DNA from: Spirometra erinaceieuropaei
Taxonomy: Eukaryota; Platyhelminthes; Cestoda; Diphyllobothriidea; Diphyllobothriidae
NCBI GenBank assembly: GCA_902702965.1
Contig: CACRXP010000032.1
Span: 981,456-1,045,455 of the forward strand
Length of the DNA stretch: 64,000 bases
Direction of reading: 5' to 3'
A program made the position numbers and the translations under genes. The notes beneath the pieces are model-generated. The model ran no database searches. It was not told the DNA's origin and saw only the letters and a list, made by a program, of their open reading frames with translations. Each line of letters begins with the position of its first letter. The stretch's first letter is position 1. Below, one piece after another: positions 63,113 to 64,000 of this stretch.

Positions 63113-63384
63113 ACGGCCCCGCTGAATTCAATATAGAAACTGGCATCTTTAGAGACACCTTATAGGCAGAATTTGCGCCAGACAACTTCTTCGACCGCCG
63201 CAAGCATGCGTATGCTTGGAGTACATGCAGGATAGAGAAGGCACAGTCGACGATCTCCCAATCTCTGTATTGAATAAGGAATAAATTTAAAGCAACATGA
63301 CGCACTGCGGCAGAAATGGTCTAAAGGTCACCCACTGTGTAGCAGCTACCATGGAAAATTGGCAAACTGGACACTGGCTACCTA

Positions 63385-63646
63385 CTTGACTTAGCTTGCG
63401 CATTCCATGCGGAAACAGCCTGTGTCATTATATCGGCCAGACGGAACAAAAACTCAAGTGAACATAATGTTAATGCAGATGGGTATAAGACATGGTGACA
63501 CCCTGCCCTCCTCCCCAAAAATGTCTCTGTCGGTAGACCATGAATTCAACTTTGCAAGCACACGGATAGTTATGCGGAACATTTATAACACGGAGCGGGA
63601 ACTGCTGCGTGTCTGGCTGTGTGATAACAACCTCATATTCAAATGA
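63385..63646 (+). pseudogene. Decayed PLE GIY-YIG endonuclease remnant
   Basis: First frame: RIPCGNSLCHYIGQTEQKLK, with the C-x-Y-I-G-Q-T motif, ending at a stop. A second frame (63407-63646) continues with DHEFNFASTRIV and NTERELLRVWLCDNN, matching GHEFDFAATKVV and TGRESIEAWASDEN of the 40-kb copy. One frameshift splits the domain. Confidence 0.65.
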
Positions 63647-64000
63647 AATAACTTTTCCGGTGATCTCTTACTCCTCACCCTTTTCCTCTCACACTCATAC
63701 ATGCTCAACATACGAATTGGAACGTTGTATTCCAAGAAATATAATTCGAAATCAAATATGTTCTTTGGGACACGTATAAAAATGTTCTTGATAAAATGTC
63801 GCTTTCACTGTTCCAGCACTATTGCCTGCTATCCTGCTGAAAGATCAGGAAACTCTGACTACAATGCATACTCCGGCACTTTAGGTCCTATCGGCCGGTT
63901 ATTTGCCAATATTACATTATGCACAAACATCAGTCTGGGGGGGATTTAAGTCAGGTGTAAAAGGTGTTTGTGTATTTCTGACACAATAGTCTGTTTTCAT

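Larger units (their letters stand above)
57417..64000. other. Flank or intron upstream of exon A, no confirmed gene
   Basis: An exon that supplies the start of LamG domain 1 should lie upstream of exon A. A small one ending at 57481 is possible but unproved (see findings). Other contents: telomere-like array (57621-57742), a GC-richer stretch at 57770-58320 with CCAAT-like words and a hydrophobic minus-strand frame of no known family, a short poly-C run near 58823, and PLE remnants (59690-59770, 62181-62425, 62634-63112, 63385-63646). Nothing recognisable in 58850-59650 or 59800-62170. Confidence 0.6.

Overview
Eukaryotic nuclear DNA. Clear splice sites, very long introns, a high load of Penelope-like retroelements carrying hammerhead ribozymes, tRNA-derived SINEs and TTAGGG-like repeats suggest a flatworm (platyhelminth), probably a large-genome cestode. 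The organism is inference; the elements are read from the sequence. No bacterial genes, operons, CRISPR arrays or rRNA genes are visible. Most short open frames in the window are chance frames in introns and repeats.

One protein-coding gene is supported. It runs on the minus strand across most of the window. Four exons can be joined with matching phases and good splice sites, in transcript order: A 57105-57416, B 49270-49476, C 46586-47520 and D 24228-24484. They encode two consecutive laminin-G domains followed by one EGF-like domain of neurexin/CASPR type. The introns are about 7.6, 1.7 and 22.1 kb. Neither end of the gene is seen: exon A begins inside a laminin-G domain, and exon D ends in phase 1 straight after the EGF domain. 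The rest of the gene lies either in small exons I could not identify or outside the window.

Everything else is intronic or flanking DNA filled with mobile elements. (1) Penelope-like elements (PLEs), all 5'-truncated, occur as GIY-YIG endonuclease remnants and as 3' tails. The best is a head-to-head pair at 32293-33609 flanked by an exact 12-bp direct repeat. Many tails hold a hammerhead ribozyme core (CTGANGA, stem II, GAAA, then ACGT or AGCT and the cut site), with stem II varying in sequence between copies while staying paired. (2) Five full and at least two partial copies of a 0.9-1.0-kb foldback MITE have CAGT-like termini and TA target sites, as in Tc1/mariner. (3) A tRNA-derived SINE is present at about 13.1-13.5, 20.9-21.1 and 44.0-44.3 kb. 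(4) Simple repeats include a 136-bp CAT tract, CT-rich tracts, TA tracts and three degenerate telomere-like arrays. (5) One assembly gap of 53 N lies directly against a ribozyme and a TA tract.

By region: 1-24 kb is flank or 3' intron of the neurexin-like gene with PLE tails, two MITEs plus a half copy, and SINEs. 24.5-46.6 kb is the giant C-D intron, holding the head-to-head PLE pair, two MITEs, SINEs and two telomere-like arrays. 47.5-57.1 kb is introns A-B and B-C with one MITE, a PLE tail and the gap. 57.4-64 kb is 5' flank or intron with a telomere-like array and several PLE remnants.
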